A stretch of DNA of 64,000 bases, from positions 434,001 to 498,000 of the forward strand of contig OX424561.1 of assembly GCA_949152475.1 (NCBI GenBank). Direction: 5' to 3'. A program made the translations under genes and the position numbers. Source of the stretch: Terebella lapidaria (lineage: Eukaryota > Annelida > Polychaeta > Terebellida > Terebellidae). The notes below the pieces were generated by a model, which was given only the letters and a program-made list of their open reading frames with translations, ran no database searches and had not been told where the DNA came from. Within the stretch, counting starts at the first letter, position 1; each line of letters opens with the position of its first letter. Of this stretch, positions 13,101 through 28,100 are shown piece by piece.

Positions 13101-16100
13101 ACAGAACGCGTACTTCATGATTTGTAACAGAACGCGTACTTCATGAACTGTAACAGAACGCATACTTCAGGATCTGTAACAGAACAAGTACTTCATGAAC
13201 TGTAACAGAACGCATACTTCAGGATCTGTAACAGAACAAGTACTTCATGATCTGTAACAGAACGCATACTTCATGATCTGTAACAGAACAAGTACTTCAT
13301 GAACTGTAACAGAACGCGTACTTCATGATCTGTAACAGAACGCGTACTTCATGATCTGTAACAGAACAAGTACTTCATGATCTGTAACAGAACGCGTACT
13401 TCAGGATCTGTAGCAGAACGCATACTTCAGGATCTGTAACAGAACAAGTACTTCAGGATCTGTAACAGAACAAGTACTTCATGATCTGTAACAGAACGCG
13501 TACTTCAGGATCTGTAGCAGAACAAGTACTTCATGATCTGTAACAGAACGCATACTTCAGGATCTGTAACAGAACGCGTACTTCATGATTTGTAACAGAA
13601 CAAGTACTTCATGATCTGTAACAGAACGCATACTTCAGGATCTGTAACAGAATGCATACTTCAGGATCTGTAACAGAACAAGTACTTCATGAACTGTAAC
13701 AGAACGCATACTTCAGGATCTGTAACAGAACAAGTACTTCATGATCTGTAACAGAACGCATACTTCAGGATCTGTAACAGAACAAGTACTTCAGGATCTG
13801 TAACAGAACAAGTACTTCATGATCTGTAACAGAACGCGTACTTCATGAACTGTAACAGAACGCGTACTTCATGATCTGTAACAGAACGCATACTTCATGA
13901 TTTGTAACGGAACGCATACTTCATGATTTGTAACGGAACGCATACTTCATGATCTGTAACAGAACAAGTACTTCATGAACTGTAACAGAACGCGTACTTC
14001 ATGAACTGTAACAGAACGCATACTTCATGATCTGTAACAGAACAAGTACTTCATGATCTGTAACAGAACAAGTACTTCAGGATCTGTAACAGAACAGGTA
14101 CTTCATGATCTGTAACAGAACGCATACTTCAGGATCTGTAACAGAACAAGTACTTCATGATCTGTAACAGAACAAGTACTTCATGATCTGTAACAGAACG
14201 CATACTTCAGGATCTGTAACAGAACAAGTACTTCATGATCTGTAACAGAACGCGTACTTCATGATTTGTAACAGAACAAGTACTTCATGATTTGTAACAG
14301 AACGCATACTTCATGATTTGTAACAGAACGCGTACTTCATGATCTGTAACAGAACAAGAACTTCATGATTTGTAACAGAACAAGTACTTCATGATCTGTA
14401 ACAGAACGCGTACTTCATGATCTGTAACAGAACAAGAACTTCATGATTTGTAACAGAACAAGTACTTCATGATCTGTAACAGAACGCATACTTCATGATC
14501 TGTAACAGAACAAGTACTTCATGATCTGTAACAGAACGCATACTTCAGGATCTGTAACAGAACAAGTACTTCATGATTTGTAACAGAACGCATACTTCAT
14601 GAACTGTAACAGAACAAGTACTTCATGATCTGTAACAGAACGCATACTTCATGATCTGTAACAGAACGCATACTTCATGAACTGTAACAGAACGCATACT
14701 TCAGGATCTGTAACAGAACAAGTACTTCATGATCTGTAACAGAACGCATACTTCATGATCTGTAACAGAACGCATACTTCATGATCTGTAACAGAACGCA
14801 TACTTCATGATCTGTAACAGAACGCGTACTTCATGATTTGTAACAGAACGCGTACTTCATGATCTGTAACAGAACAAGTACTTCATGATCTGTAACAGAA
14901 CGCGTACTTCATGATTTGTAACAGAACGCATACTTCATGAACTGTAACAGAACGCATACTTCATGATTTGTAACAGAACGCGTACTTCATGATCTGTAAC
15001 AGAACGCGTACTTCATGATTTGTAACAGAACGCGTACTTCATGATCTGTAACAGAACAAGTACTTCATGATCTGTAACAGAACGCGTACTTCATGATTTG
15101 TAACAGAACGCATACTTCATGATCTGTAACAGAACGCATACTTCATGATCTGTAACAGAACGCATACTTCATGATCTGTAACAGAACGCGTACTTCATGA
15201 TTTGTAACAGAACGCGTACTTCATGATCTGTAACAGAACAAGTACTTCATGATCTGTAACAGAACGCATACTTCATGATTTGTAACAGAACGCGTACTTC
15301 ATGATCTGTAACAGAACAAGTACTTCATGATCTGTAACAGAACAAGTACTTCATGATTTGTAACAGAACGCGTACTTCATGATCTGTAACAGAACGCGTA
15401 CTTCATGATCTGTAACAGAACAAGTACTTCAGGATCTGTAACAGAACAAGTACTTCATGATCTGTAACAGAACGCGTACTTCATGATTTTAACAGAACGC
15501 ATACTTCATGATCTGTAACAGAACAAGTACTTCATGATCTGTAACAGAACGCGTACTTCATGATCTGTAACAGAACGCATACTTCAGGATCTGTAACAGA
15601 ACTCATACTTCATGATTTGTAACAGAACGCGTACTTCAGGATCTGTAACAGAACAAGTACTTCATGATCTGTAACAGAACGCGTACTTCATGATCTGTAA
15701 CAGAACGCATACTTCATGATCTGTAACAGAACAAGTACTTCATGATCTGTAACAGAACGCGTACTTCATGATCTGTAACAGAACGCATACTTCATGATCT
15801 GTAACAGAACAAGTACTTCATGATCTGTAACAGAACGCGTACTTCAGGATCTGTAACAGAACAAGTACTTCATGATCTGTAACAGAACGCGTACTTCATG
15901 ATTTGTAACAGAACGCATACTCCATGAACTGTAACAGAACAAGTACTTCATGATCTGTAACAGAACGCGTACTTCAGGATCTGTAACAGAACAAGTACTT
16001 CATGATCTGTAACAGAACGCGTACTTCATGATTTGTAACAGAACGCATACTCCATGAACTGTAACAGAACAAGTACTTCATGATCTGTAACAGAATGCGT

Positions 16101-19100
16101 ACTTCATGATTTGTAACAGAACGCATACTCCAGGATCTGTAACAGAACGCATACTTCAGGATCTGTAACAGAACGCATACTTCAGGATCTGTAGCAGAAC
16201 AAGTACTTCATGATCTGTAACAGAACGCATACTTCAGGATCTGTAACAGAACGCGTACTTCATGATTTGTAACAGAACGCGTACTTCATGAACTGTAACA
16301 GAACGCATACTTCAGGATCTGTAACAGAACAAGTACTTCATGAACTGTAACAGAACGCATACTTCAGGATCTGTAACAGAACAAGTACTTCATGATCTGT
16401 AACAGAACGCATACTTCATGATCTGTAACAGAACAAGTACTTCATGAACTGTAACAGAACGCGTACTTCATGATCTGTAACAGAACGCGTACTTCATGAT
16501 CTGTAACAGAACAAGTACTTCATGATCTGTAACAGAACGCGTACTTCAGGATCTGTAGCAGAACGCATACTTCAGGATCTGTAACAGAACAAGTACTTCA
16601 GGATCTGTAACAGAACAAGTACTTCATGATCTGTAACAGAACGCGTACTTCAGGATCTGTAGCAGAACAAGTACTTCATGATCTGTAACAGAACGCATAC
16701 TTCAGGATCTGTAACAGAACGCGTACTTCATGATTTGTAACAGAACGCGTACTTCATGAACTGTAACAGAACGCATACTTCAGGATCTGTAACAGAACAA
16801 GTACTTCATGAACTGTAACAGAACGCATACTTCAGGATCTGTAACAGAACAAGTACTTCATGATCTGTAACAGAACGCATACTTCAGGATCTGTAACAGA
16901 ACAAGTACTTCAGGATCTGTAACAGAACAAGTACTTCATGATCTGTAACAGAACGCGTACTTCATGAACTGTAACAGAACGCGTACTTCATGATCTGTAA
17001 CAGAACGCATACTTCATGATTTGTAACGGAACGCATACTTCATGATTTGTAACGGAACGCATACTTCATGATCTGTAACAGAACGCATACTTCAGGATCT
17101 GTAACAGAACAAGTACTTCATGATCTGTAACAGAACGCATACTTCAGGATCTGTAACAGAACACATACTTCATGATCTGTAACAGAACGCATACTTCAGG
17201 ATCTGTAACAGAACAAGTACTTCATGATCTGTAACAGAACGCATACTTCAGGATCTGTAACAGAACAAGTACTTCATGATCTGTAACAGAACGCATACTT
17301 CAGGATCTGTAACAGAACAAGTACTTCAGGATCTGTAACAGAACAAGTACTTCATGAACTGTAACAGAACGCGTACTTCATGAACTGTAACAGAACGCAT
17401 ACTTCATGATCTGTAACAGAACAAGTACTTCATGATCTGTAACAGAACAAGTACTTCAGGATCTGTAACAGAACAGGTACTTCATGATCTGTAACAGAAC
17501 GCATACTTCAGGATCTGTAACAGAACAAGTACTTCATGATCTGTAACAGAACAAGTACTTCATGATCTGTAACAGAACGCATACTTCAGGATCTGTAACA
17601 GAACAAGTACTTCATGATCTGTAACAGAACGCGTACTTCATGATTTGTAACAGAACAAGTACTTCATGATTTGTAACAGAACGCATACTTCATGATTTGT
17701 AACAGAACGCGTACTTCAGGATCTGTAACAGAACAAGTACTTCATGATCTGTAACAGAACGCGTACTTCAGGATCTGTAACAGAACGCATACTTCATGAT
17801 CTGTAACAGAACGCATACTTCATGATCTGTAACAGAACACATACTTCAGGATCTGTAACAGAACGCGTACTTCAGGATCTGTAACAGAACGCGTACTTCA
17901 TGATCTGTAACAGAACGCATACTTCATGATCTGTAACAGAACAAGTACTTCATGATCTGTAACAGAACAAGTACTTCATGATCTGTAACAGAACGCATAC
18001 TTCAGGATCTGTAACAGAACAAGTACTTCATGATCTGTAACAGAACGCATACTTCATGATCTGTAACAGAACAAGTACTTCATGATCTGTAACAGAACAA
18101 GTACTTCATGATCTGTAACAGAACGCATACTTCAGGATCTGTAACAGAACGCATACTTCATGATCTGTAACAGAACGCGTACTTCAGGATCTGTAGCAGA
18201 ACGCATACTTCAGGATCTGTAACAGAACAAGTACTTCAGGATCTGTAACAGAACAAGTACTTCATGATCTGTAACAGAACAAGTACTTCATGATCTGTAA
18301 CAGAACACATACTTCAGGATCTGTAACAGAACAGGTACTTCATGATCTGTAACAGAACAAGTACTTCATGAACTGTAACAGAACAAGTACTTCATGATTT
18401 GTAACAGAACGCATACTTCAGGATCTGTAACAGAACAAGTACTTCATGAACTGTAACAGAACGCATACTTCATGATCTGTAACAGAACGCATACTTCAGG
18501 ATCTGTAACAGAACGCATACTTCAGGATCTGTAACAGAACAAGTACTTCATGATCTGTAACAGAACGCATACTTCATGATCTGTAACAGAACGCATACTT
18601 CATGATCTGTAACAGAACGCATACTTCATGATCTGTAACAGAACGCATACTTCATGATCTGTAACAGAACAGGTACTTCATGATTTGTAACAGAACGCAT
18701 ACTTCAGGATCTGTAACAGAACGCATACTTCAGGATGTGTAACAGAACAAGTACTTCATGATCTGTAACAGAACAAGTACTTCATGAACTGTAACAGAAC
18801 AAGTACTTCATGATCTGTAACAGAACGCATACTTCAGGATCTGTAACAGAACAAGTACTTCATGATTTGTAACAGAACGCATACTTCAGGATCTGTAACA
18901 GAACAAGTACTTCATGAACTGTAACAGAACGCATACTTCAGGATCTGTAACAGAACAAGTACTTCATGATCTGTAACAGAACGCATACTTCATGATCTGT
19001 AACAGAACGCATACTTCAGGATCTGTAACAGAACGCATACTTCATGATCTGTAACAGAACGCGTACTTCAGGATCTGTAACAGAACAAGTACTTCATGAT

Positions 19101-22100
19101 CTGTAACAGAACAAGTACTTCATGAACTGTAACAGAACAAGTACTTCATGATCTGTAACAGAACGCATACTTCAGGATCTGTAACAGAACAAGTACTTCA
19201 TGATTTGTAACAGAACGCATACTTCAGGATCTGTAACAGAACAAGTACTTCATGATTTGTAACAGAACGCATACTTCAGGATCTGTAACAGAACGCATAC
19301 TTCAGGATCTGTAACAGAACGCATACTTCAGGATCTGTAACAGAACAAGTACTTCATGATTTGTAACAGAACGCATACTTCAGGATCTGTAACAGAACAA
19401 GTACTTCATGATTTGTAACAGAACGCATACTTCAGGATCTGTAACAGAACAAGTACTTCATGATCTGTAACAGAACGCGTACTTCATGATCTGTAACAGA
19501 ACAAGTACTTCAGGATCTGTAACAGAACGCGTACTTCATGATCTGTAACAGAACGCGTACTTCATGATCTGTAACAGAACGCATACTTCAGGATCTGTAA
19601 CAGAACACATACTTCATGAACTGTAACAGAACAAGTACTTCATGATCTGTAACAGAACAAGTACTTCAGGATCAGTAACAGAACAAGTACTTCATGAACT
19701 GTAACAGAACAAGTACTTCATGATCTGTAACAGAACGCGTACTTCATGAACTGTAACAGAACGCGTACTTCAGGATCTGTAACAGAACAAGTACTTCATG
19801 ATCTGTAACAGAACGCGTACTTCATGATCTGTAACAGAACGCGTACTTCATGAACTGTAACAGAACGCGTACTTCAGGATCTGTAACAGAACAAGTACTT
19901 CATGATCTGTAACAGAACAAGTACTTCATGATCTGTAACAGAACGCATACTTCAGGATCTGTAACAGAACAAGTACTTCATGATCTGTAACAGAACAAGT
20001 ACTTCATGAACTGTAACAGAACAAGTACTTCATGATTTGTAACAGAACGCATACTTCAGGATCTGTAACAGAACAAGTACTTCATGAACTGTAACAGAAC
20101 GCATACTTCATGATCTGTAACAGAACGCATACTTCAGGATCTGTAACAGAACGCATACTTCAGGATCTGTAACAGAACAAGTACTTCATGATCTGTAACA
20201 GAACGCATACTTCATGATCTGTAACAGAACGCATACTTCATGATCTGTAACAGAACAGGTACTTCATGATTTGTAACAGAACGCATACTTCAGGATCTGT
20301 AACAGAACGCATACTTCAGGATCTGTAACAGAACAAGTACTTCATGATCTGTAACAGAACAAGTACTTCATGAACTGTAACAGAACAAGTACTTCATGAT
20401 CTGTAACAGAACGCATACTTCAGGATCTGTAACAGAACAAGTACTTCATGATTTGTAACAGAACGCATACTTCAGGATCTGTAACAGAACAAGTACTTCA
20501 TGAACTGTAACAGAACGCATACTTCAGGATCTGTAACAGAACAAGTACTTCATGATCTGTAACAGAACGCATACTTCATGATCTGTAACAGAACGCATAC
20601 TTCAGGATCTGTAACAGAACGCATACTTCATGATCTGTAACAGAACGCGTACTTCAGGATCTGTAACAGAACAAGTACTTCATGATCTGTAACAGAACAA
20701 GTACTTCATGAACTGTAACAGAACAAGTACTTCATGATCTGTAACAGAATGCATACTTCAGGATCTGTAACAGAACAAGTACTTCATGATTTGTAACAGA
20801 ACGCATACTTCAGGATCTGTAACAGAACAAGTACTTCATGATTTGTAACAGAACGCATACTTCAGGATCTGTAACAGAACGCATACTTCAGGATCTGTAA
20901 CAGAACGCATACTTCAGGATCTGTAACAGAACAAGTACTTCATGATTTGTAACAGAACGCATACTTCAGGATCTGTAACAGAACAAGTACTTCATGATTT
21001 GTAACAGAACGCATACTTCAGGATCTGTAACAGAACAAGTACTTCATGATCTGTAACAGAACGCGTACTTCATGATCTGTAACAGAACAAGTACTTCAGG
21101 ATCTGTAACAGAACGCGTACTTCATGATCTGTAACAGAACGCATACTTCAGGATCTGTAACAGAACACATACTTCATGAACTGTAACAGAACAAGTACTT
21201 CATGATCTGTAACAGAACAAGTACTTCAGGATCAGTAACAGAACAAGTACTTCATGAACTGTAACAGAACAAGTACTTCATGATCTGTAACAGAACGCGT
21301 ACTTCATGAACTGTAACAGAACGCGTACTTCAGGATCTGTAACAGAACAAGTACTTCATGATCTGTAACAGAACGCGTACTTCATGATCTGTAACAGAAC
21401 GCGTACTTCATGAACTGTAACAGAACGCGTACTTCAAGATCTGTAACAGAACAAGTACTTCATGATCTGTAACAGAACAAGTACTTCATGATCTGTAACA
21501 GAACGCATACTTCAGGATCTGTAACAGAACAAGTACTTCATGATCTGTAACAGAACAAGTACTTCATGAACTGTAACAGAACAAGTACTTCATGATTTGT
21601 AACAGAACGCATACTTCAGGATCTGTAACAGAACAAGTACTTCATGAACTGTAACAGAACGCATACTTCATGATCTGTAACAGAACGCATACTTCAGGAT
21701 CTGTAACAGAACGCATACTTCAGGATCTGTAACAGAACGCATACTTCAGGATCTGTAACAGAACAAGTACTTCATGATCTGTAACAGAACGCATACTTCA
21801 TGATCTGTAACAGAACGCATACTTCATGATCTGTAACAGAACGCATACTTCATGATCTGTAACAGAACGCATACTTCATGATCTGTAACAGAACAGGTAC
21901 TTCATGATTTGTAACAGAACGCATACTTCAGGATCTGTAACAGAACGCATACTTCAGGATCTGTAACAGAACAAGTACTTCATGATCTGTAACAGAACAA
22001 GTACTTCATGAACTGTAACAGAACAAGTACTTCATGATCTGTAACAGAACGCATACTTCAGGATCTGTAACAGAACAAGTACTTCATGATTTGTAACAGA

Positions 22101-25100
22101 ACGCATACTTCAGGATCTGTAACAGAACAAGTACTTCATGAACTGTAACAGAACGCATACTTCAGGATCTGTAACAGAACAAGTACTTCATGATCTGTAA
22201 CAGAACGCATACTTCATGATCTGTAACAGAACGCATACTTCAGGATCTGTAACAGAACGCATACTTCATGATCTGTAACAGAACGCGTACTTCAGGATCT
22301 GTAACAGAACAAGTACTTCATGATCTGTAACAGAACAAGTACTTCATGAACTGTAACAGAACAAGTACTTCATGATCTGTAACAGAACGCATACTTCAGG
22401 ATCTGTAACAGAACAAGTACTTCATGATTTGTAACAGAACGCATACTTCAGGATCTGTAACAGAACAAGTACTTCATGATTTGTAACAGAACGCATACTT
22501 CAGGATCTGTAACAGAACGCATACTTCAGGATCTGTAACAGAACGCATACTTCAGGATCTGTAACAGAACAAGTACTTCATGATTTGTAACAGAACGCAT
22601 ACTTCAGGATCTGTAACAGAACAAGTACTTCATGATTTGTAACAGAACGCATACTTCAGGATCTGTAACAGAACAAGTACTTCATGATCTGTAACAGAAC
22701 GCGTACTTCATGATCTGTAACAGAACAAGTACTTCAGGATCTGTAACAGAACGCGTACTTCATGATCTGTAACAGAACGCATACTTCAGGATCTGTAACA
22801 GAACACATACTTCATGAACTGTAACAGAACAAGTACTTCATGATCTGTAACAGAACAAGTACTTCAGGATCAGTAACAGAACAAGTACTTCATGAACTGT
22901 AACAGAACAAGTACTTCATGATCTGTAACAGAACGCGTACTTCATGAACTGTAACAGAACGCGTACTTCAGGATCTGTAACAGAACAAGTACTTCATGAT
23001 CTGTAACAGAACGCGTACTTCATGATCTGTAACAGAACGCGTACTTCATGAACTGTAACAGAACGCGTACTTCAGGATCTGTAACAGAACAAGTACTTCA
23101 TGATCTGTAACAGAACAAGTACTTCATGATCTGTAACAGAACGCATACTTCAGGATCTGTAACAGAACAAGTACTTCATGATCTGTAACAGAACAAGTAC
23201 TTCATGATCTGTAACAGAACAAGTACTTCAGGATCTGTAACAGAACAAGTACTTCATGATCTGTAACAGAACGCGTACTTCATGATCTGTAACAGAACGC
23301 GTACTTCATGATCTGTAACAGAACAGGTACTTCATGATCTGTAACAGAACGCGTACTTCATGAACTGTAACAGAACGCATACTTCATGAACTGTAACAGA
23401 ACAAGTACTTCATGATCTGTAACAGAACGCATACTTCATGATCTGTAACAGAACAAGTACTTCAGGATCTGTAACAGAACAAGTACTTCATGATCTGTAA
23501 CAGAACAAGTACTTCAGGATCTGTAACAGAACAAGTACTTCAGGATCTGTAACAGAACAAGTACTTCATGATCTGTAACAGAACGCATACTTCATGATCT
23601 GTAACAGAACAAGTACTTCAGGATCTGTAACAGAACAAGTACTTCATGATCTGTAACAGAACAAGTACTTCATGATCTGTAACAGAACAAGTACTTCATG
23701 ATCTGTAACAGAACAAGTACTTCAGGATCTGTAACAGAACAAGTACTTCATGATCTGTAACAGAACGCGTACTTCATGAACTGTAACAGAACGCATACTT
23801 CATGAACTGTAACAGAACAAGTACTTCATGATCTGTAACAGAACGCATACTTCATGATCTGTAACAGAACAAGTACTTCAGGATCTGTAACAGAACAAGT
23901 ACTTCATGATCTGTAACAGAACAAGTACTTCAGGATCTGTAACAGAACAAGTACTTCAGGATCTGTAACAGAACAAGTACTTCATGATCTGTAACAGAAC
24001 GCATACTTCATGATCTGTAACAGAACAAGTACTTCAGGATCTGTAACAGAACAAGTACTTCATGATCTGTAACAGAACAAGTACTTCATGATCTGTAACA
24101 GAACAAGTACTTCATGATCTGTAACAGAACAAGTACTTCAGGATCTGTAACAGAACAAGTACTTCAGGATCTGTAACAGAACAAGTACTTCATGAACTGT
24201 AACAGAACAAGTACTTCAGGATCTGTAACAGAACAAGTACTTCATGATCTGTAACAGAACAAGTACTTCAGGATCTGTAACAGAACAAGTACTTCAGGAT
24301 CTGTAACAGAACAAGTACTTCATGAACTGTAACAGAACAAGTACTTCAGGATCTGTAACAGAACGCATACTTCATGATCTGTAACAGAACAAGTACTTCA
24401 TGATCTGTAACAGAACGCGTACTTCATGAACTGTAACAGAACGCGTACTTCAGGATCTGTAACAGAACAAGTACTTCATGATCTGTAACAGAACGCGTAC
24501 TTCATGATCTGTAACAGAACGCGTACTTCATGAACTGTAACAGAACGCGTACTTCAGGATCTGTAACAGAACAAGTACTTCATGATCTGTAACAGAACAA
24601 GTACTTCATGATCTGTAACAGAACGCATACTTCAGGATCTGTAACAGAACAAGTACTTCATGATCTGTAACAGAACAAGTACTTCATGAACTGTAACAGA
24701 ACAAGTACTTCATGATTTGTAACAGAACGCATACTTCAGGATCTGTAACAGAACAAGTACTTCATGAACTGTAACAGAACGCATACTTCATGATCTGTAA
24801 CAGAACGCATACTTCAGGATCTGTAACAGAACGCATACTTCAGGATCTGTAACAGAACAAGTACTTCATGATCTGTAACAGAACGCATACTTCATGATCT
24901 GTAACAGAACGCATACTTCATGATCTGTAACAGAACAGGTACTTCATGATTTGTAACAGAACGCATACTTCAGGATCTGTAACAGAACGCATACTTCAGG
25001 ATCTGTAACAGAACAAGTACTTCATGATCTGTAACAGAACAAGTACTTCATGAACTGTAACAGAACAAGTACTTCATGATCTGTAACAGAACGCATACTT

Positions 25101-28100
25101 CAGGATCTGTAACAGAACAAGTACTTCATGATTTGTAACAGAACGCATACTTCAGGATCTGTAACAGAACAAGTACTTCATGAACTGTAACAGAACGCAT
25201 ACTTCAGGATCTGTAACAGAACAAGTACTTCATGATCTGTAACAGAACGCATACTTCATGATCTGTAACAGAACGCATACTTCAGGATCTGTAACAGAAC
25301 GCATACTTCATGATCTGTAACAGAACGCGTACTTCAGGATCTGTAACAGAACAAGTACTTCATGATCTGTAACAGAACAAGTACTTCATGAACTGTAACA
25401 GAACAAGTACTTCATGATCTGTAACAGAACGCATACTTCAGGATCTGTAACAGAACAAGTACTTCATGATTTGTAACAGAACGCATACTTCAGGATCTGT
25501 AACAGAACAAGTACTTCATGATTTGTAACAGAACGCATACTTCAGGATCTGTAACAGAACGCATACTTCAGGATCTGTAACAGAACGCATACTTCAGGAT
25601 CTGTAACAGAACAAGTACTTCATGATTTGTAACAGAACGCATACTTCAGGATCTGTAACAGAACAAGTACTTCATGATTTGTAACAGAACGCATACTTCA
25701 GGATCTGTAACAGAACAAGTACTTCATGATCTGTAACAGAACGCGTACTTCATGATCTGTAACAGAACAAGTACTTCAGGATCTGTAACAGAACGCGTAC
25801 TTCATGATCTGTAACAGAACGCATACTTCAGGATCTGTAACAGAACAAGTACTTCAGGATCTGTAACAGAACAAGTACTTCATGATCTGTAACAGAACAA
25901 GTACTTCAGGATCAGTAACAGAACGCATACTTCATGATCTGTAACAGAACAAGTACTTCAGGATCTGTAACAGAACAAGTACTTCAGGATCTGTAACAGA
26001 ACAAGTACTTCAGGATCTGTAACAGAACAAGTACTTCAGGATCTGTAACAGAACAAGTACTTCAGGATCTGTAACAGAACAAGTACTTCATGATCTGTAA
26101 CAGAACAAGTACTTCAAGATCTGTAACAGAACAAGTACTTCATGATCTGTAACAGAACAAGTACTTCATGATCTGTAACAGAACGCATACTTCAGGATCT
26201 GTAACAGAACAAGTACTTCATGATCTGTAACAGAACAAGTACTTCATGAACTGTAACAGAACAAGTACTTCATGATTTGTAACAGAACGCATACTTCAGG
26301 ATCTGTAACAGAACAAGTACTTCATGAACTGTAACAGAACAAGTACTTCAGGATCTGTAACAGAACAAGTACTTCAGGATCTGTAACAGAACAAGTACTT
26401 CATGAACTGTAACAGAACAAGTACTTCATGAACTGTAACAGAACGCATACTTCATGATCTGTAACAGAACAAGTACTTCATGATCTGTAACAGAACGCAT
26501 ACTTCAGGATCTGTAACAGAACGCATACTTCATGATCTGTAACAGAACGCATACTTCATGAACTGTAACAGAACAAGTACTTCATGATCTGTAACAGAAC
26601 GCATACTTCATGATCTGTAACAGAACAAGTACTTCATGATCTGTAACAGAACAAGTACTTCATGATCTGTAACAGAACGCGTACTTCAGGATCTGTAACA
26701 GAACAAGTACTTCATGATCTGTAACAGAACAAGTACTTCATGATCTGTAACAGAACGCATACTTCATGATCTGTAACAGAACGCATACTTCAGGATCTGT
26801 AACAGAACGCATACTTCATGATCTGTAACAGAACGCATACTTCAGGATCTGTAACAGAACGCATACTTCAGGATCTGTAACAGAACAAGTACTTCAGGAT
26901 CTGTAACAGAACGCATACTTCATGATCTGTAACAGAACGCATACTTCAGGATCTGTAACAGAACGCATACTTCATGATCTGTAACAGAACGCATACTTCA
27001 TGATCTGTAACAGAACGCATACTTCAGGATCTGTAACAGAACGCATACTTCATGATCTGTAACAGAACAAGTACTTCAGGATCTGTAACAGAACAAGTAC
27101 TTCATGATCTGTAACAGAACGCATACTTCATGATCTGTAACAGAACAAGTACTTCAGGATCTGTAACAGAACAAGTACTTCATGATCTGTAACAGAACGC
27201 ATACTTCATGATCTGTAACAGAACAGGTACTTCATGATCTGTAACAGAACAAGTACTTCATGATCTGTAACAGAACGCATACTTCAGGATCTGTAACAGA
27301 ACAAGTACTTCATGATCTGTAACAGAACGCATACTTCAGGATCTGTAACAGAACAAGTACTTCATGATCTGTAACAGAACGCATACTTCATGAACTGTAA
27401 CAGAACAAGTACTTCATGAACTGTAACAGAACAAGTACTTCATGAACTGTAACAGAACAAGTACTTCATGAACTGTAACAGAACGCATACTTCATGATCT
27501 GTAACAGAACAAGTACTTCATGATCTGTAACAGAACGCGTACTTCATGATCTGTAACAGAACAAGTACTTCATGATCTGTAACAGAACGCATACTTCAGG
27601 ATCTGTAACAGAACGCATACTTCAGGATCTGTAACAGAACAAGTACTTCATGATCTGTAACAGAACGCATACTTCATGAACTGTAACAGAACAAGTACTT
27701 CATGATCTGTAACAGAACGCATACTTCAGGATCTGTAGCAGAACAAGTACTTCATGATCTGTAACAGAACGCATACTTCAGGATCTGTAACAGAACGCGT
27801 ACTTCATGATTTGTAACAGAACGCGTACTTCATGAACTGTAACAGAACGCATACTTCAGGATCTGTAACAGAACAAGTACTTCATGAACTGTAACAGAAC
27901 GCATACTTCAGGATCTGTAACAGAACAAGTACTTCATGATCTGTAACAGAACGCATACTTCAGGATCTGTAACAGAACAAGTACTTCAGGATCTGTAACA
28001 GAACAAGTACTTCATGATCTGTAACAGAACGCGTACTTCATGAACTGTAACAGAACGCGTACTTCATGATCTGTAACAGAACGCATACTTCATGATTTGT